A stretch of 64,000 nucleotides of DNA from Isoetes taiwanensis (GCA_021234155.1 JAJEKV010000009.1:7055546-7119545); one strand, 5' to 3'; shown: positions 21,960-33,395, counted from the first letter of the stretch. Program-made: numbers and translations. The notes: generated by a model from the letters alone, not told the origin.

Positions 21960-22740
21960 ATTCATCTTAGTTACTATAAGAAAGTTGACTAATCTATTAC
22001 ATGGCCTCCCTAGCCATCAAGATGAAAGTACCACCATCTAGATTAATTACAAATTAGACGAACTGAAACAAAAGCACATGCATTTTTAGCAAGAACTTAT
22101 CATATCACAAGAACCTGAGAATCTGAGAATCTAATTCTATTGCTCTGTGACCTAATCCAAGAAAAGGAAAGCTACATAGACCCAATGCTATGTTCTATCT
22201 AATTCCATGGCATGGACCTAATCCAAGAAAAAGAAAGCTACATAGAACAAATGCTCTGTTCTATCTAGTTCCATGGCTTTGTCACCTAATCCAAAAGAAA
22301 GTGCAATAGCAAGCAAGATACTCACTCAACCTACCAAAAGATGATCTTACCTGTTAAACACAGATGCTTCCATATTAGCAAAGCAGGCTTTGGGTATTCA
22401 GATCAGAATGTCAGACCTAGCTCGAACCCAGTTGCATGCAGTCGCCCATGCAGGTCACAAATCTAGCATCATCAATTTCTAGGATATTTCTTTCTCATGT
22501 TTTGGATCAGACAGCCATATGAATAGATTCAACTTCTGCATGCATGCGAGGCCTGCTTCCACTCCTACATGTTCGTTAACTGCCACTCTATTTAGAAAGC
22601 ATGCATGAAAGCCCGCTTTCAAGTGTGCTCTTAGCTGCTACTGCATCCATTTTGCCTTTGTTTTGGGAGCTTGGGCTCTCAGATATCGGTGTCCATCCCC
22701 TTCTCTCCCTTTCTTGGTGTAACTTTGACAAAAATCAGGC
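21960..22740. other. Spacer with a short tandem duplication
   Basis: No gene was recognised. At about 22150-22290 the phrase ACCTAATCCAAGAAAA..GAAAGCTACATAGA..AATGCT.TGTTCTATCTA.TTCCATGGC occurs twice in tandem (unit about 60-65 bp). Confidence 0.5.
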
Positions 22741-22853
22741 AGGAGAAATATGACAGAGGAAGGATGAAGAAATCCAACAAACAGATTGGTGGATAAAATT
22801 ATTGGGGATGATCAATCTAGTGCACAACAGGGGAGCAAGAATATTTGTGTCCA
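22741..22853 (-). pseudogene. Duplicated fragment of the MYND gene 3' end
   Basis: 113 bp match 25743-25855, the last codons and 3' flank of the intact gene at 25805-28186. In the copy the codon for the Trp of the final HWIDHPQ is TAG, and the rest is cut short at 22853. It is a non-functional fragment left by a local duplication. Confidence 0.75.
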
Positions 22854-23115
22854 TTGGAGACCTCTTCCAATTCAACTTCACATTGCATGTTTGCATGAGG
22901 ATTCAAACCCGAGACCTATACATCATTCGAGTGATTCAACCGATTAATTAGGAAGTCATACCTCAACAAGTGACTATTGTCATTTGCTAGGGTCAAACTC
23001 TAAAAGGAAAATCATATTCATGCCTTGACTTCTTAACAAGCTTGCCATTGTCATCAGAGGATTGATACATGGAAAACTTCAAGATAGATTGTCAATCTCA
23101 AAGAAAATCCCATGG
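22825..23115 (-). repeat. Direct repeat unit 1 with tRNA-like box B
   Basis: About 290 bp repeated at 23357-23664 (shared words: TCCATTGGA, TTCCAATTC, CTCAACAAGTGACTATTGTC, ATCATATTCATGCCTTGAC, GATAGATTGTCAAT). On the minus strand it contains GGTTTGAATCC, close to a polymerase III box B, with a TTAATCGGTTGAATCAC stretch before it. This suggests an old SINE within the duplicated segment. The two copies are clearly diverged. Confidence 0.5.
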
Positions 23116-23356
23116 ATTTTGTATTACAATAAGTAAGCCCTTTCCCTAGTCTTTAATTTCTTGCTGAGCCCTAATGTGTTTTTGAGTAATACTTTGCCAG
23201 TAAGTTCTCATTACTAATCCTATCTCTGTGGCATTGAAAAAATATGTCTGTCTGTCCATTTTTATCCAAAAAAATCTGATGAAGATGTAAAATTCATAGA
23301 ATGAATTGATGCAAAGATAACTATAATTCTACTCATTTCTTATTAAGGGGAAATAT

Positions 23357-23664
23357 AACAGAATAGCGTAGTATTTGTAATGTCCATTGGACACTTGTTC
23401 CAATTCACTTACATTGTATGTTCGCATGGGGATTCAAACCTGAGATCTATCATACGAGTGGTTCAACCAATTAACCCTTAACCATTTGAAGATAAAGTTA
23501 GAAAGCTAAACCTCAACAAGTGACTATTGTCATTTGGTAGGGCCAAATTCTAAAAAGAAATCATATTCATGCCTTGACCTCCGAAGAAGCTTGCCATTGT
23601 CATTATACAATTGATACATGGAAAGCTTCATGATAGATTGTCAATGTCAAAGAAAATCCAATGG
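23357..23664 (-). repeat. Direct repeat unit 2 with tRNA-like box B
   Basis: Second copy of the unit at 22825-23115. Its minus strand has GGTTAATTGGTTGAACCAC and then CAGGTTTGAATCCCCATGCG, which look like tRNA-derived A and B boxes. Confidence 0.5.
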
Positions 23665-24032
23665 TAGCAGAGAAAAAGTATCTAAGTAGAAGCAAAAAAT
23701 CTAGTCATGGTGGGAACCAATTTAAAAACATTAGGAATTTAACAAGCCTTCGGGACGAACCCAATGTCTATGTAGTGTACAACAATTGGACTATACGTCA
23801 ATTTTTAGGCAAAACTTTTGTGTACATTGGAATTGTCCTCCTTCTAGAGCAAGCAAGGTAAGAAGTTGCACATGGAATTGCTAAGTGCATGGAAAAATCC
23901 ATTATCTAGTTAGTGAACGAATGTAAAACCTATATAAACAAAAATATGATGTCAAGTTGAGACGTGAATCAAAAACTTTGACTAATCATCTAGTGCAATG
24001 ACTTGCACAATGATCTACAAGGCTAACATTTC

Positions 24033-24174
24033 AAAAGCTTATCCATCTTTTATGAGCAAGTATGTTTATTCTGTCAGTACAATGACTTGATCTAAGGCTA
24101 AGCACGCACCTGAAAAGCCTATCCATTTTTTTGAGCAAATATGTTTATTCCTCCATAGCAATGACTTAAGGCTA
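24033..24174. repeat. Tandem duplication, unit about 70 bp
   Basis: AAGCTTATCCATCTTTTATG / AAGCCTATCCATTTTTTTGA, followed in both by AGCAA.TATGTTTATTC and CAATGACTT...AAGGCTA. Confidence 0.55.
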
Positions 24175-24814
24175 CGGAAGTAACTTCAAAGGATATTACT
24201 GCCCCAGATACTCGAACTCGAACTTGATCAAGGAAGCCAAAGAATTATAGTCAAATGTATTATAGAATCTATTACCACCAAACCCAAACTCTCCACTTGT
24301 GCTTTGACTCTTCATTTGAGGCTAGAGATGTCAAATTCTTGAATATACTCAAGCTCAAGCTCATGCATCCCTTGAGGTGAAACTGAATTGATTCGTATAG
24401 CAAAAACTCTGTCAAAATATTTTTGAATGTCCATATTATACTAATTGTGATTAGTAGTGAATCGATTGTTAATATATTTCTTATAAAATTGTTCACAAGC
24501 GAAGATGTGCTTAATAAGGTAGGTAGGTATAGATAGATAGGATTCTTATGTCCACGAAAAACACCAAGTGCCATAGGATGGTACAATGAATAAGGGCATC
24601 AAACCCAAAGCAAACAAGGGACCAGGCACCATAGAACAACGAATAACAAACATGGGTAGAAAGCAAAGGAAAGAGGGCAAAAAGCGTAAACAAATGAAGA
24701 GGGCTCTAAGGCCCAAATATAAAGGTGAACAACATTTTTAGATTATCTAGTCGTGGTCAATCCAAAAATTAAAATGCTAGTGGTCACTTTCAACTTGGTG
24801 TGAAAGTGAATAAT

Positions 24815-25684
24815 CATGAAAGCATTGTTGATGAGGCATTATAAACAAATTTTTTAATGAGGTCTATCGCCAAAGCAAACAAAAAGTTAAGGTCCAAAAA
24901 ACAATTGTAAGGTTCATATATATACAAGAGCAAGAGGCATGTAGTTAAAGCAATTTTTTGGCAGAGTTTCATGTATATATATATATGAGAGCAAGGGGAA
25001 TGTAGTTAGAGAGAGCAAGGGGAATGTAGTTAGAGAGCAAAAAATTTACACAACATTTCTACTTGTACACTGAAGTTGTTACGCATGCACAATGGGGTTA
25101 TTTTGTGATAAATGGAAAAAGAAGTACATGACCAGTGGGGTTATTTGGTTATTTTGTGATGGATGCTGGTTTTTAGAGGTGCGAGGAGATGGTGGATTCA
25201 CATGGTGTAATGGTTGGCAATTGGAAGAACCTATTATGACTTCAATCTTCATTTGAGCCTAAGAAAGCAAACTGAAAACTCCTAGAACTCAAACTCAAAC
25301 TCAAAACTTCAATCTTCATTTGAGCCTTAAGAAAGCAAACTGAAAACTCCTAGAGCTCAAACTCAAACTAAAATTCTTTGCTGGGGAAAAGCTCTCAAGC
25401 TCAAAGTCAGAATTAAAACTCTTTGTGATTAGGAGTGCATTGATTGGTATTATTTGCTTAGGAAAAAAACATTAGTTGTCCTTAACTAGATTGAAGAAAG
25501 CATTCTCTACATGGGTTCAAAAGGGAATGATGAAAGCATTTTGTTGAGGAGCGAACAGTGGCATTATTTTATACAAAAAAAATTCTGATAAGGTCAACAG
25601 GCAAAGAAAAACAAAAAAGGCAAGGTCCAAAAAACAGTTGTAAAATTGAAGCATATTCAAGAGAGCAAGGGGCATGCAGTTAGG
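24815..25684. repeat. Segmental duplication downstream of the MYND gene with nested tandem repeats
   Basis: 24815-24955 and 25530-25684 share GAAAGCATT.TTGA.GAGG, CAAAGCAAACAAAAAG-like words, AGGTCCAAAAAACA.TTGTAA and AGAGCAAG.GGCATG.AGTTA. Between them lie two tandem pairs. One is GAGAGCAAGGGGAATGTAGT twice at 24988-25040. The other is a unit of about 70 bp twice at 25240-25375 (CTTCAATCTTCATTTGAGCC...GAAAGCAAACTGAAAACTCC). No coding potential was seen. Confidence 0.55.
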
Positions 25685-25804
25685 GAGAGGAAAAAGAGCA
25701 AAAGCAGATTCACATGTTTCATGAAAGAATCTGAAAAAAATGAGGCAGAAGAAATATGACAGAGAAAGGACGAAGAAATCCAACAAACAGATTGGCGGAT
25801 AAAA

Positions 25805-28186
25805 TTATTGAGGATGATCGATCCAGTGGGCAACAGGGGAGCAGGAATATTTGTGTCTGGCTTTCCAATCCAGGGCCTGGCAAGTTCTGGAGCAGTAATT
25901 CACAGATCCGCACGAAGAACAGCGTCTAAATTCGTGTTTTCTGGTCTCGGGCCGTCCGCACTGCGAATGCGAACAGAGCCTCAATCCGGCAGGCAAAGGA
26001 TGAGCATTTGGATCGAACCATTCCATCAGAAATTTATTGGCAATATGCAGGGATCTGGGCTGCGCGCAGAAGGATTGGCGCATTGATGCGATCAACCGCT
26101 CCTGCGCATAATATGCGGCCCTCTGTTCTTCAGCCCGCTCTTCAATTTCACGCCTGTTTCCTGCTTCATTTCGCGAAGTTGCATCCGCTTGATCGATTTG
26201 CTCTTCAGAATCCGGCACAAATCTACCATTTCTCGCGGCAGAATTAATCCCTGCTTCCCGAGCTGGCATTGAATAGGGAACCAATCTGTTTGCAGCTTGA
26301 ATTTGAGCTTGAATAACCCGGGAACGAGTTGCAGAATAGCTTCCAGCATGAACGGGCCTAGAAACATTACCCAATTCACGAATTCGACCAGCGGGATTCT
26401 GAGAACGAGAACCCAATGCATCAATTTGATGATGGATGGCATGAATCTGAGCATGAATTTGAGAACCCAGATCGCGAATGTGCTGAGTAAAGGGGCGAGA
26501 GGCATCAAGACCGGTACGACGGATGAAAAGGCGATGGGCAAGTTCGCGTTTTAGAGAGGGGCCATGTTTTTTGAGATCCGCCATAGCCACCGGAACAGAG
26601 AGCTTCCAGCCGGGGGCCTCACGGGAGGTGGCCTCGAGCAAGAGGCGACGGCCTTGGGCGATATTCTTAGAGACGCCATAGCCGTCCTGCAAGCAATGAC
26701 CCAGTTCGCGGATCGCATCAACATGGCCAAGAGCAGCAGCTCTGGCGCAGAGGGCCACTCCGGCCTTCAAATCCTTGAATCTTCGCCCCTTTCCGCTCCC
26801 GTTGAACTGGATCACCGCCAGCGAGTGCAGCGCCGGAGCATGGCTCGCCATCGCCGACCTTGCCATCAGCGCCGCGCCCCCTCCCCTGTTCCCCATACAG
26901 TAGAACCGAATCTGCCATTACACCACACAAACCACAGTCAATTTTCTTTCAATTTTCCTCCCATGGATCTGCCGCATTTTTTTTGCATTAAAAAACACCG
27001 CCGGACTTGCCGCCGGATTAGCAGCATTGCAAGCTTGCCCCGAATCCAGCCCTGTCCAAGAATGTCGGGCTGTTGGGCTTCATCATTGGCTATCCTATCT
27101 GCCTGCCGCTGCAGCATGCTTCGGCTGGCGGATTGAATCATAAATTTTCAAGCCGGATTTTCGCTAGTGGACTCTGTGTCACAATTTTTCTAGCAGTGCC
27201 CTCAGCTATCTATATATGGCAGATTGAATCATAGCCTTCTGCCGGATTTTCGTAAAGTGGGCTTCGATTTTTTTTTGGTTCTGCGATTGAATCATAGCTC
27301 TGCGCACTAAGAAAGGGATTTTTTTAGCCAAGTGGTTCGCCATTTTCTGGGCAGATCCTATTATTCCTTGCATTGGATAAGGCTTGAATAATGCTTCTAC
27401 ACTGTTAACCCACTATCTATACTGTTGATGCGGCCATGAATTTGCTCGAATCATAGACTGCTGCTGTTGGAAGGATTGCGTCAAATAAAGCTTATGCATT
27501 CATAGTTTTAGATTTTCATGCCGCTGGAAGCCATAGCTCGCTTGCAAAAGGTCGGACTAGAAGCTCTAAGTGCCCAAAAAATTAGATGATTTTGGCTATG
27601 GCCGGATCGGATCAAAACAAAGAAAGAAATTTAACTAAAGAGATTAAATACTCACCATGCCCAGTGTATAGCATGCTTCAAGATTCCCTGCATCTGCGCA
27701 GTGTTTTAGAAATCTGTGCGCTCCTTCCGACCATCTTGAAGCTCTTACTCTTAACGCATTCATGGAAACCTTTGCTAGGACATTCTGCTTGATCGCAGCA
27801 GCGCAGAATCTCTTACATCTGCTCCAAGAAATCAGAAAAATATCAAACCAAGCATTACCCAACAGAAGAAAAGTGTTGCGACAGCATTAAACACTGCCCA
27901 TCAAACAGAAACCTTTAAAAAACAGGGATCAAAGCACATACGTTAGCATGGCATTGAGCAAATCTGAAGGGGAGTTCGCCGTAGAAGCCACAGCTTCTAG
28001 AATAGATATAACCAGATCATCGTGAAGAAAATCTAGCACGGAGGACAACCTTGCATTCTTCCAAGCCCTCAAGCACCGATTTGGGTGCTCGGAACAGGCC
28101 ACTTTTTTTCGTTTTTTCTCCGCTGGTCTGATAAAAAACGTGATTCCGTCGGAGGCAGAAGCATAGCTCCTCTTCCTGGTCCTCAT
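25805..28186 (-). CDS. F-box, Sel1-like and MYND-type zinc finger protein (intact, three exons)
   Basis: Exons on the minus strand: 28186-27942, 27818-27656 and 26911-25805, giving 504 residues. Splice sites read AAC|GTATGTGC...GGAGCAG|ATGT and ATG|GTGAGTAT...GGCAG|ATTC, and frame is kept across both. Residues 24-28 are a basic KKRKK. Residues about 51-95 form an F-box (DFLHDDLVISILEAVAS), which in SCF ubiquitin ligases binds the SKP1 adaptor. Residues about 118-232 carry Sel1-like helical repeats (AHRFLKHCADAGNLEACYTL, LAVIQFNGSGK, ARAAALGHVDAIRELGHCLQ). Residues 449-493 are a MYND finger with all eight ligands (CSHSQC, CSSC, CSRTC, HKYSC), a protein-contact domain. The Arg/His/Gln-rich stretch 233-448 between Sel1 and MYND is longer than I recall for Arabidopsis relatives such as At1g67340. 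No frameshift or stop is present, which is unique in this window. Substrate unknown. Confidence 0.92.
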
Positions 28187-28253
28187 GAATTAAACAAAAC
28201 AGAAGCAGAGCTCCCAAAGGATCCACCGGAGCTCTAAAAGCAGAAGCTCTATT

Positions 28254-28262
28254 CTTATAAAG
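28254..28262 (-). promoter_or_regulatory. Possible TATA box of the MYND gene
   Basis: CTTTATAAG on the minus strand, about 70 bp before the start codon at 28186. The spacing would give a 5' UTR of about 40 bases. Upstream elements could not be assigned. Confidence 0.3.
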
Positions 28263-28743
28263 GCATATACACTCCTTAGAAGCAGAAAAAAGGGAGCCCA
28301 AATGAACTTATGCTTGTAAAAAGGAAGAAAAGAGGCTCAGGGAGTGGGATTTTCTCGAGCTATGGAGCTCCGGAGCTTTTGTGGGTCATTTTTTGACCGG
28401 ATTTGATGCCCGAAAAAGTAAAGCAGGGCATAAAAAGAGATAGAATCGCATGCGGGGGGGTCTATTGTGGCGATTTGGCGAAGGATTTGTGCTATAAATT
28501 TGAAGGAGAGAGTATGGGTCGTCAGTCTTGGGCTGGAACAAAAGGGCTCGTCTTTTCGTAAGAGGGTGACGGTAGGAAGGGCCGCGCTCCACTGCACCGG
28601 GTGTACTTAGTCCTTTTTTTTTCTAGGGGAAAGGTGGGACACACATTTCTTACTCCCAACAAGAAGTTGTTGGGCACACATATTGTATTGTTGTATGTTC
28701 CACCCCTTGCATTCAACCTAAACACTTGTCTCCATCCTCTTCA

Positions 28744-28789
28744 GACCGATCGATCGATGATCATCGATTTTTATATCGATCGATCGGTC
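28744..28789. repeat. Perfect inverted repeat of ATCG units
   Basis: GACCGATCGATCGAT (28744-28758) and ATCGATCGATCGGTC (28775-28789) are perfect 15-bp arms around a 16-base loop. It lies about 560 bp upstream of the MYND start codon. Confidence 0.8.
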
Positions 28790-29770
28790 CATTGCCTCAG
28801 TGCACCCTGACTCTCTTGATCTCAAAGCCTCGCCCCCTCCCCCCTTCAAACACGTATTCTCCTCACTACTCCTTACCAGCCCCCTCCTACTCCGTCCACT
28901 CATCACCTCCACACTGCTCACCACTTCCACACGCATCTCGCCACGACTCTTTCCCAACCCTGTCCTCCTTCATCAAACCCTATGCATCACCTCGCTCCCT
29001 CGCGTTCGTCTCTCCATTCATCACTCGTGGTTGGATGTTGTTTGCAGCATGAAAATCTGCGCATTCTCTTGTTCGAATTAAATTGCACAGAATTCCTTAT
29101 GTTCTCATCTGCATATAATACAGTGCACCATTCTTTCTTTCTATTAAAGAAATTGTTGGTAGGCGAGCTCTGTAATGCGAGGTTTGCAATATGTCAACAT
29201 TGTTGGTGGCAATCTGACAGGTCTGGTACTTGTGAATCTCAACACAACTTGTGTGCTTATGAAATATTCCTTTTCTCTTCTTGGATTCAATGGTTCTTGC
29301 ATTGTATTGATTGCTTTATATATGTTAATATGCACAACATCTTCCCTTTTAAGGTCTGAGTTTGCAATTCATAAAGATTGTGATGATAGAAAAAGTTTTT
29401 ATAGCTTAAGTTGAATGTTGTGCCTTAATTAGAAGATATTGTAAATGGACATTCCATGTACATGTGATAATATATTCATAAGAGGAATTCAAATATGAAC
29501 CATCAATAATTTGGAGTTTACTATTTAGTTGTTGTATATATAAGATGCATATGAACATTTCAATTTATTTGATTTTGTTTTTTCATTCTTATTTTCATAT
29601 TTGTCTTCATCTTGAAATAAGCCATTTAAACGTGTCCAAATATCAACAGACTTCATTTTAATTAATGAACATTATGAAACTTGAATTTTGAAATAAGGGG
29701 ATGAAAGGACAACCATAAAAAGATCTATATAGTCCTTGTTTTACATCCCTTCGAGGAAAAAGAGGATTTT
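28790..29770. other. Spacer, pyrimidine-rich then AT-rich
   Basis: 28800-29000 is strongly C/T-rich on the plus strand, like a 5' leader, but no supported coding frame follows. The rest is AT-rich. Nothing further was recognised. Confidence 0.45.
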
Positions 29771-29898
29771 GAACATCTTATTTTTAGGAAGGAGTAATTT
29801 GAGTGAGCTTAAAATTTCTTGTGGAAAAAGGAAAAAGACTTTGAACATCTTATTTTTAGGAAGGAGTAATTTGAGTGAGCTTAAAATTTCTTGTGGAA
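29771..29898. repeat. Tandem duplication, unit 72 bp
   Basis: GAACATCTTATTTTTAGGAA followed by GGAGTAATTTGAGTGAGCTT and AAAATTTCTTGTGGAAA starts at 29771 and again at 29843. The second unit passes into the left arm of the inverted repeat at 29871. Confidence 0.8.
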
Positions 29899-29994
29899 AT
29901 TTTGAGCTAACCTAGTGGGTCGCGAGCGGCGGAGCCGCGCGTGGCACCGCCAGGGCTGCTCAAAATTTCCACAAGAAATTTTATGCTCACTCAA
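29871..29994. repeat. Long inverted repeat with GC-rich palindromic loop
   Basis: Left arm 29871-29907 and right arm 29958-29994 are complementary over 37 bp with a single mismatch (core AAAATTTCTTGTGGAAATTT). The 50-bp loop is GC-rich in an AT-rich setting and holds its own small palindrome (GCGGCGGAGCCGC). This could be a fold-back transposon end, a hairpin MITE or a small-RNA precursor. Confidence 0.8.
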
Positions 29995-30004
29995 ATTCCC
30001 CAAC

Positions 30005-30521
30005 GAAATTTTAACCACCATCAAATTTTGAAGGGATCTTGCTCGTTCTTGAAGAGATCTTGATACATGCAATAGTCTTTTCCTGTAGGTTTGCTTTCTA
30101 AAGTTTGTCATTGAATTTTTCTTCTATTGCAATCAGATTCAAATCGAAAATTTCTGCCAGTCGTTAGTTGTGGCAGCAGAGCATTCTTGGTATCGAGATG
30201 CATGCGTGATGGTGGACCACTGGAATGCCAGAATGAGTCACTTGCTGGGCTTTCAGAGCCCAATCGACCCTTCCAGGCTTGATTCCAAGTAGATTTCAGA
30301 GCCAAATCGGCCCTTCCAGGCTTGATTCCGGATAGATCTGTTGCATTTGCAGTAAAGGGTTTCGGACATGGAGAATGGCTGCCAGATTCAAGGCGGATGG
30401 GCAGGCGACAAAAACAGAGTGGAGGCGGCGCCGCCTAAAAAATGGACAGAACTTCAACAGAGTTTTTCGCTTTTTAAAAAGCTGTCAAATAAGGGCGAAA
30501 TTTGATGGTGGTTAAATTTTC
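30005..30521. repeat. Pair of inverted repeats, possible non-autonomous DNA element
   Basis: GAAATTTTAACCACCATCAA plus ATTT at 30005-30028 is inverted at 30498-30521 with about two mismatches, enclosing 469 bp. No transposase is present and no clear target-site duplication was found. Inside, a GGCTTTCAGAGCC / GATTTCAGAGCC phrase with CCCTTCCAGGCTTGATTCC occurs twice (30247-30330). Confidence 0.5.
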
Positions 30522-32240
30522 GGAATCGTAATGAATTAGTGGAAGTATTTCAAGGTGCTACGTTATATGTTGTCAAACTTTGTATTCATAGGTTTGGGGA
30601 TGAAATGAAAAAAGAGGAAAGAAACTATAACACGTTTCTTATTAAAAAACAATTAGGCAATCTATTATTTGGAGGGTAGATTTTCCAATTCAAAGGCAAA
30701 ATTGTTTGTGAATGAATTGCAATAGTCTTTCGCTTTTGGCACTATAATTCATTTTTTGAAAACATGGTCACTTGGCATATGCATTTTTATTCAAATAACT
30801 TAATTATATGTTCTTTTTTCTTTCAACTTTGGTTTAGATTAAATAATCATAAGAAGTTAATACCTAGTGGATTTCTTGATTCTGTGGTTGTATAGTTCAC
30901 ATTTGTAGTTCCTTCCTTCCTATGATATCTGTTGGTTCATCTTGGTTGTCATTCTTCTCAGTGTCTTCCAACAATGCAAATGGACAATCAGGAACTTGAA
31001 GGTTGAAGTTTATGCATTTAAAGCACAATCCACTTTTTCTAGGGTTCTCTCGAGTGGGGTCACAAAATTGTCGTCGAGGTGGAATGGGGTCACAAAATTG
31101 TCATCCATGTGGGTGACCACCTCTCCCTCGTGTTGCAATTTCTTCCCCTTTGCCTATTTTGTTGACGTTGTTATTGTTGTTTGTTGTACTTTCGATGCCA
31201 CATTTGTCTGCCTCTCTTGGACGAGCTAGATGATGAGGATGATGTCGCTCTAGCTGATGGTGCCATATTCGTCTACCTCTCTCAGACGAGCTAGATCATG
31301 AAGATGATGTCGCTCTATTTCAATTCTAGGGTTTTCAATTCTATGGTTCAAAATTGATTGATTCTAGGCATACTCTAGGTTTCAAAGGCCGAGATTTAGC
31401 CATAGAGGGATTAGCTTGGATAAAATTTTCAGTCTCTGCATTAATACTATTTGTTTTATTTGGCAAGGTAGTTGAAAGTTGAGCACTTTTTTGGCATGTA
31501 ATTGAAGACCATGTAGGGCAAGTTGGAGATGTATGACAAAGGTGTTAGAATAATGTGCATGTGGTGGATGTTTCATGGAAGATTCAATGTATCTACTCTT
31601 TGGTATCACTACCAACCTTTAATACGTATATAATTCCTACCTAGGCTTTGAGCAATCACTTTCACTAGTTCCCAACAAGGACCTAGACCACTCTAAAGGT
31701 TATCCTGCCTCCTATAAAGTTGTGCCCAATTCTTGTAGAGGCAAAGTCAACAATGTTTAAGAAATATTACCCTTATAACTTAATTTATTGATCTCTTTAT
31801 TTGTAAAACCCCTGGGGTATGATTTTGTTAGGATTTGAACATTGGGCTACTCTATCTAGTCTGGTTTAGGTCGTCGATTTGGGAGCAACTTTGAAGCGAT
31901 TAATTTGGATATATGGCTTTTGGAATCATGGAAGATGTTGGATGCTTTTTATTCTGGTATGTTTTCTAGGGTACATAAAGACCTCTCTATTCTTCAGTTG
32001 TGCAAGCGTATGAGGAGTTATATAAACTAAGAGAAGGATGGCTCCAAAAGAAATGGGCAATTTATTCGTGGAGGTGTAATTCTTATCGTGGACATCCAAC
32101 CTTTGGTTTGGTTATGTTTAGATAGCCTGAACAATATAATATTGCATGCAATTTTAAGTTCTATTTAATTGTTTGCCTGTCGGGTATCTCCTAATTTTAT
32201 TTGAACTTTTGCCCATCTTTCTTATTAGAATGGGATGGGG
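30522..32240. other. Spacer with small tandem duplications
   Basis: TGGGGTCACAAAATTGTC occurs twice at 31055-31105. A unit of about 60 bp (GACGAGCTAGAT.ATGA.GATGATGTCGCTCTA) is repeated at 31196-31251 and 31261-31315. No gene was recognised. Confidence 0.45.
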
Positions 32241-32371
32241 AATGTCTCATGTGCCGCTGCATGCGGTGTTCCTTTGCTCCTTGGGGACGAAAATGAAAAT
32301 TTTGAATCCCGCCGCCCATGTATTTGAATGCCACCATCTCTCTACCTCTCTCCCCTCAAACTTTGGAAGTC

Positions 32372-33395
32372 ATGGCCACAGAAGATGGGCCAGCCTGGGA
32401 AACCCAAGGTGAGGGGCCGCCGCACAAACGGTCCCGATCAGCCATCATGGACAGGGGAGAGTCATCCTCCATGAAGAAGGAGGCTCGGGCTAAGGCTAAG
32501 GCCCCCTCAGCGAGGCCAGCCCGGCCGGAAGGGATTGATTGCTCAGACCACATAGGAACTCCTGCCTCGGCAGAGAATTGGAGCCATGTCAAAGCGAGAG
32601 TGGAGGCTAACAGTGCTCATATTGAGGCTAACAGTGCCCGCCTGGCTGGCATGACAGTGGAGATGGAGTCCTCGGCATCCCATGTGCTCAAAAGGCAAAT
32701 GGTGGTCGAGAAGAACCGCATCACAGGTCTGGAGACCCGCACGCTGCATGTGGAAGATGGCCTTGGCCTGGCACACTTCGAGCGGCAACAGGCCAGGCAG
32801 GAGGTCGCTGACATGCGGGCCCGCCTAGACTCTGTGTTCATCACTCTGGACACCATGACCACAGAGAGAGGCGCCAATCACGAGGGAGGCGATGGTCCGC
32901 GGTGTCACCGGCCGGTCTACCGAGGTGGAGGCAGCCACCACCATGGCACGGGAAGCGCAGGCTGCTCTTGCAGACAGCCAGACACAGCTTCGGGATCTTC
33001 AGAGTAAGATCGGAACAGCAAGCCCGGCCCTCGACGCCCGTGTGCTGGGGCTCGAGCACGCTCTCGCTACTCAGAGCCTGGAGCTCCAGGGGTTGCGGGC
33101 AACCATCCATAGACAGAGCCAGGGTCTCCCTGCCGAGGTTCATAGTCACCGCAGCCCGGAAGGCGGGGAGATGGCCCAGCGGCTACCCGGCCAAGCGCCC
33201 GCGCCACAACCTCCACGCCGTAAGCCGCTACCATGGCCGCTACCGCCCGTAAGCCGCTACCCGCCAAGCCGCTACCCCGCCCGGCCTCCCGCAGCGGCGG
33301 CGGGCCCCGCTGTTGCCCCGCCTCCATCCACTCCCCGCCATCCCGGCCACCACCACCACCCCCGGCCACAGGACCCGGCCCTCGCCCACCTTTGA
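32372..33395 (+). pseudogene. LINE ORF1, coiled-coil protein (one frameshift)
   Basis: It starts at ATG 32372 (MATEDGPAWETQGEGPPHKR). Residues 80-170 have heptad-like spacing (VKARVEANSAHIEANSARLA, LKRQMVVEKNRITGLETRTL). The frame changes near 32890, where VEAATTMAREAQAALADSQT and LQSKIG continue the coiled coil. A Pro/Arg-rich tail ends at 33395. LINE ORF1 proteins are RNA-binding chaperones that trimerise by coiled coils. The tail and what follows (FTFLERPSWGSARAWTRIVI at about 33520) suggest that the original ORF1 was longer. Confidence 0.6.

Noticed and set aside
26564-27136. A 190-codon open frame on the plus strand
   Set aside because: It is antisense to the third exon and second intron of the MYND gene and has no protein-like features of its own.
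28017-28301. Open frames on the minus strand overlapping exon 1 of the MYND gene
   Set aside because: They are shifted frames of the same exon and lack conserved motifs. The frame beginning MRTRKRSY joins the F-box and splices correctly.
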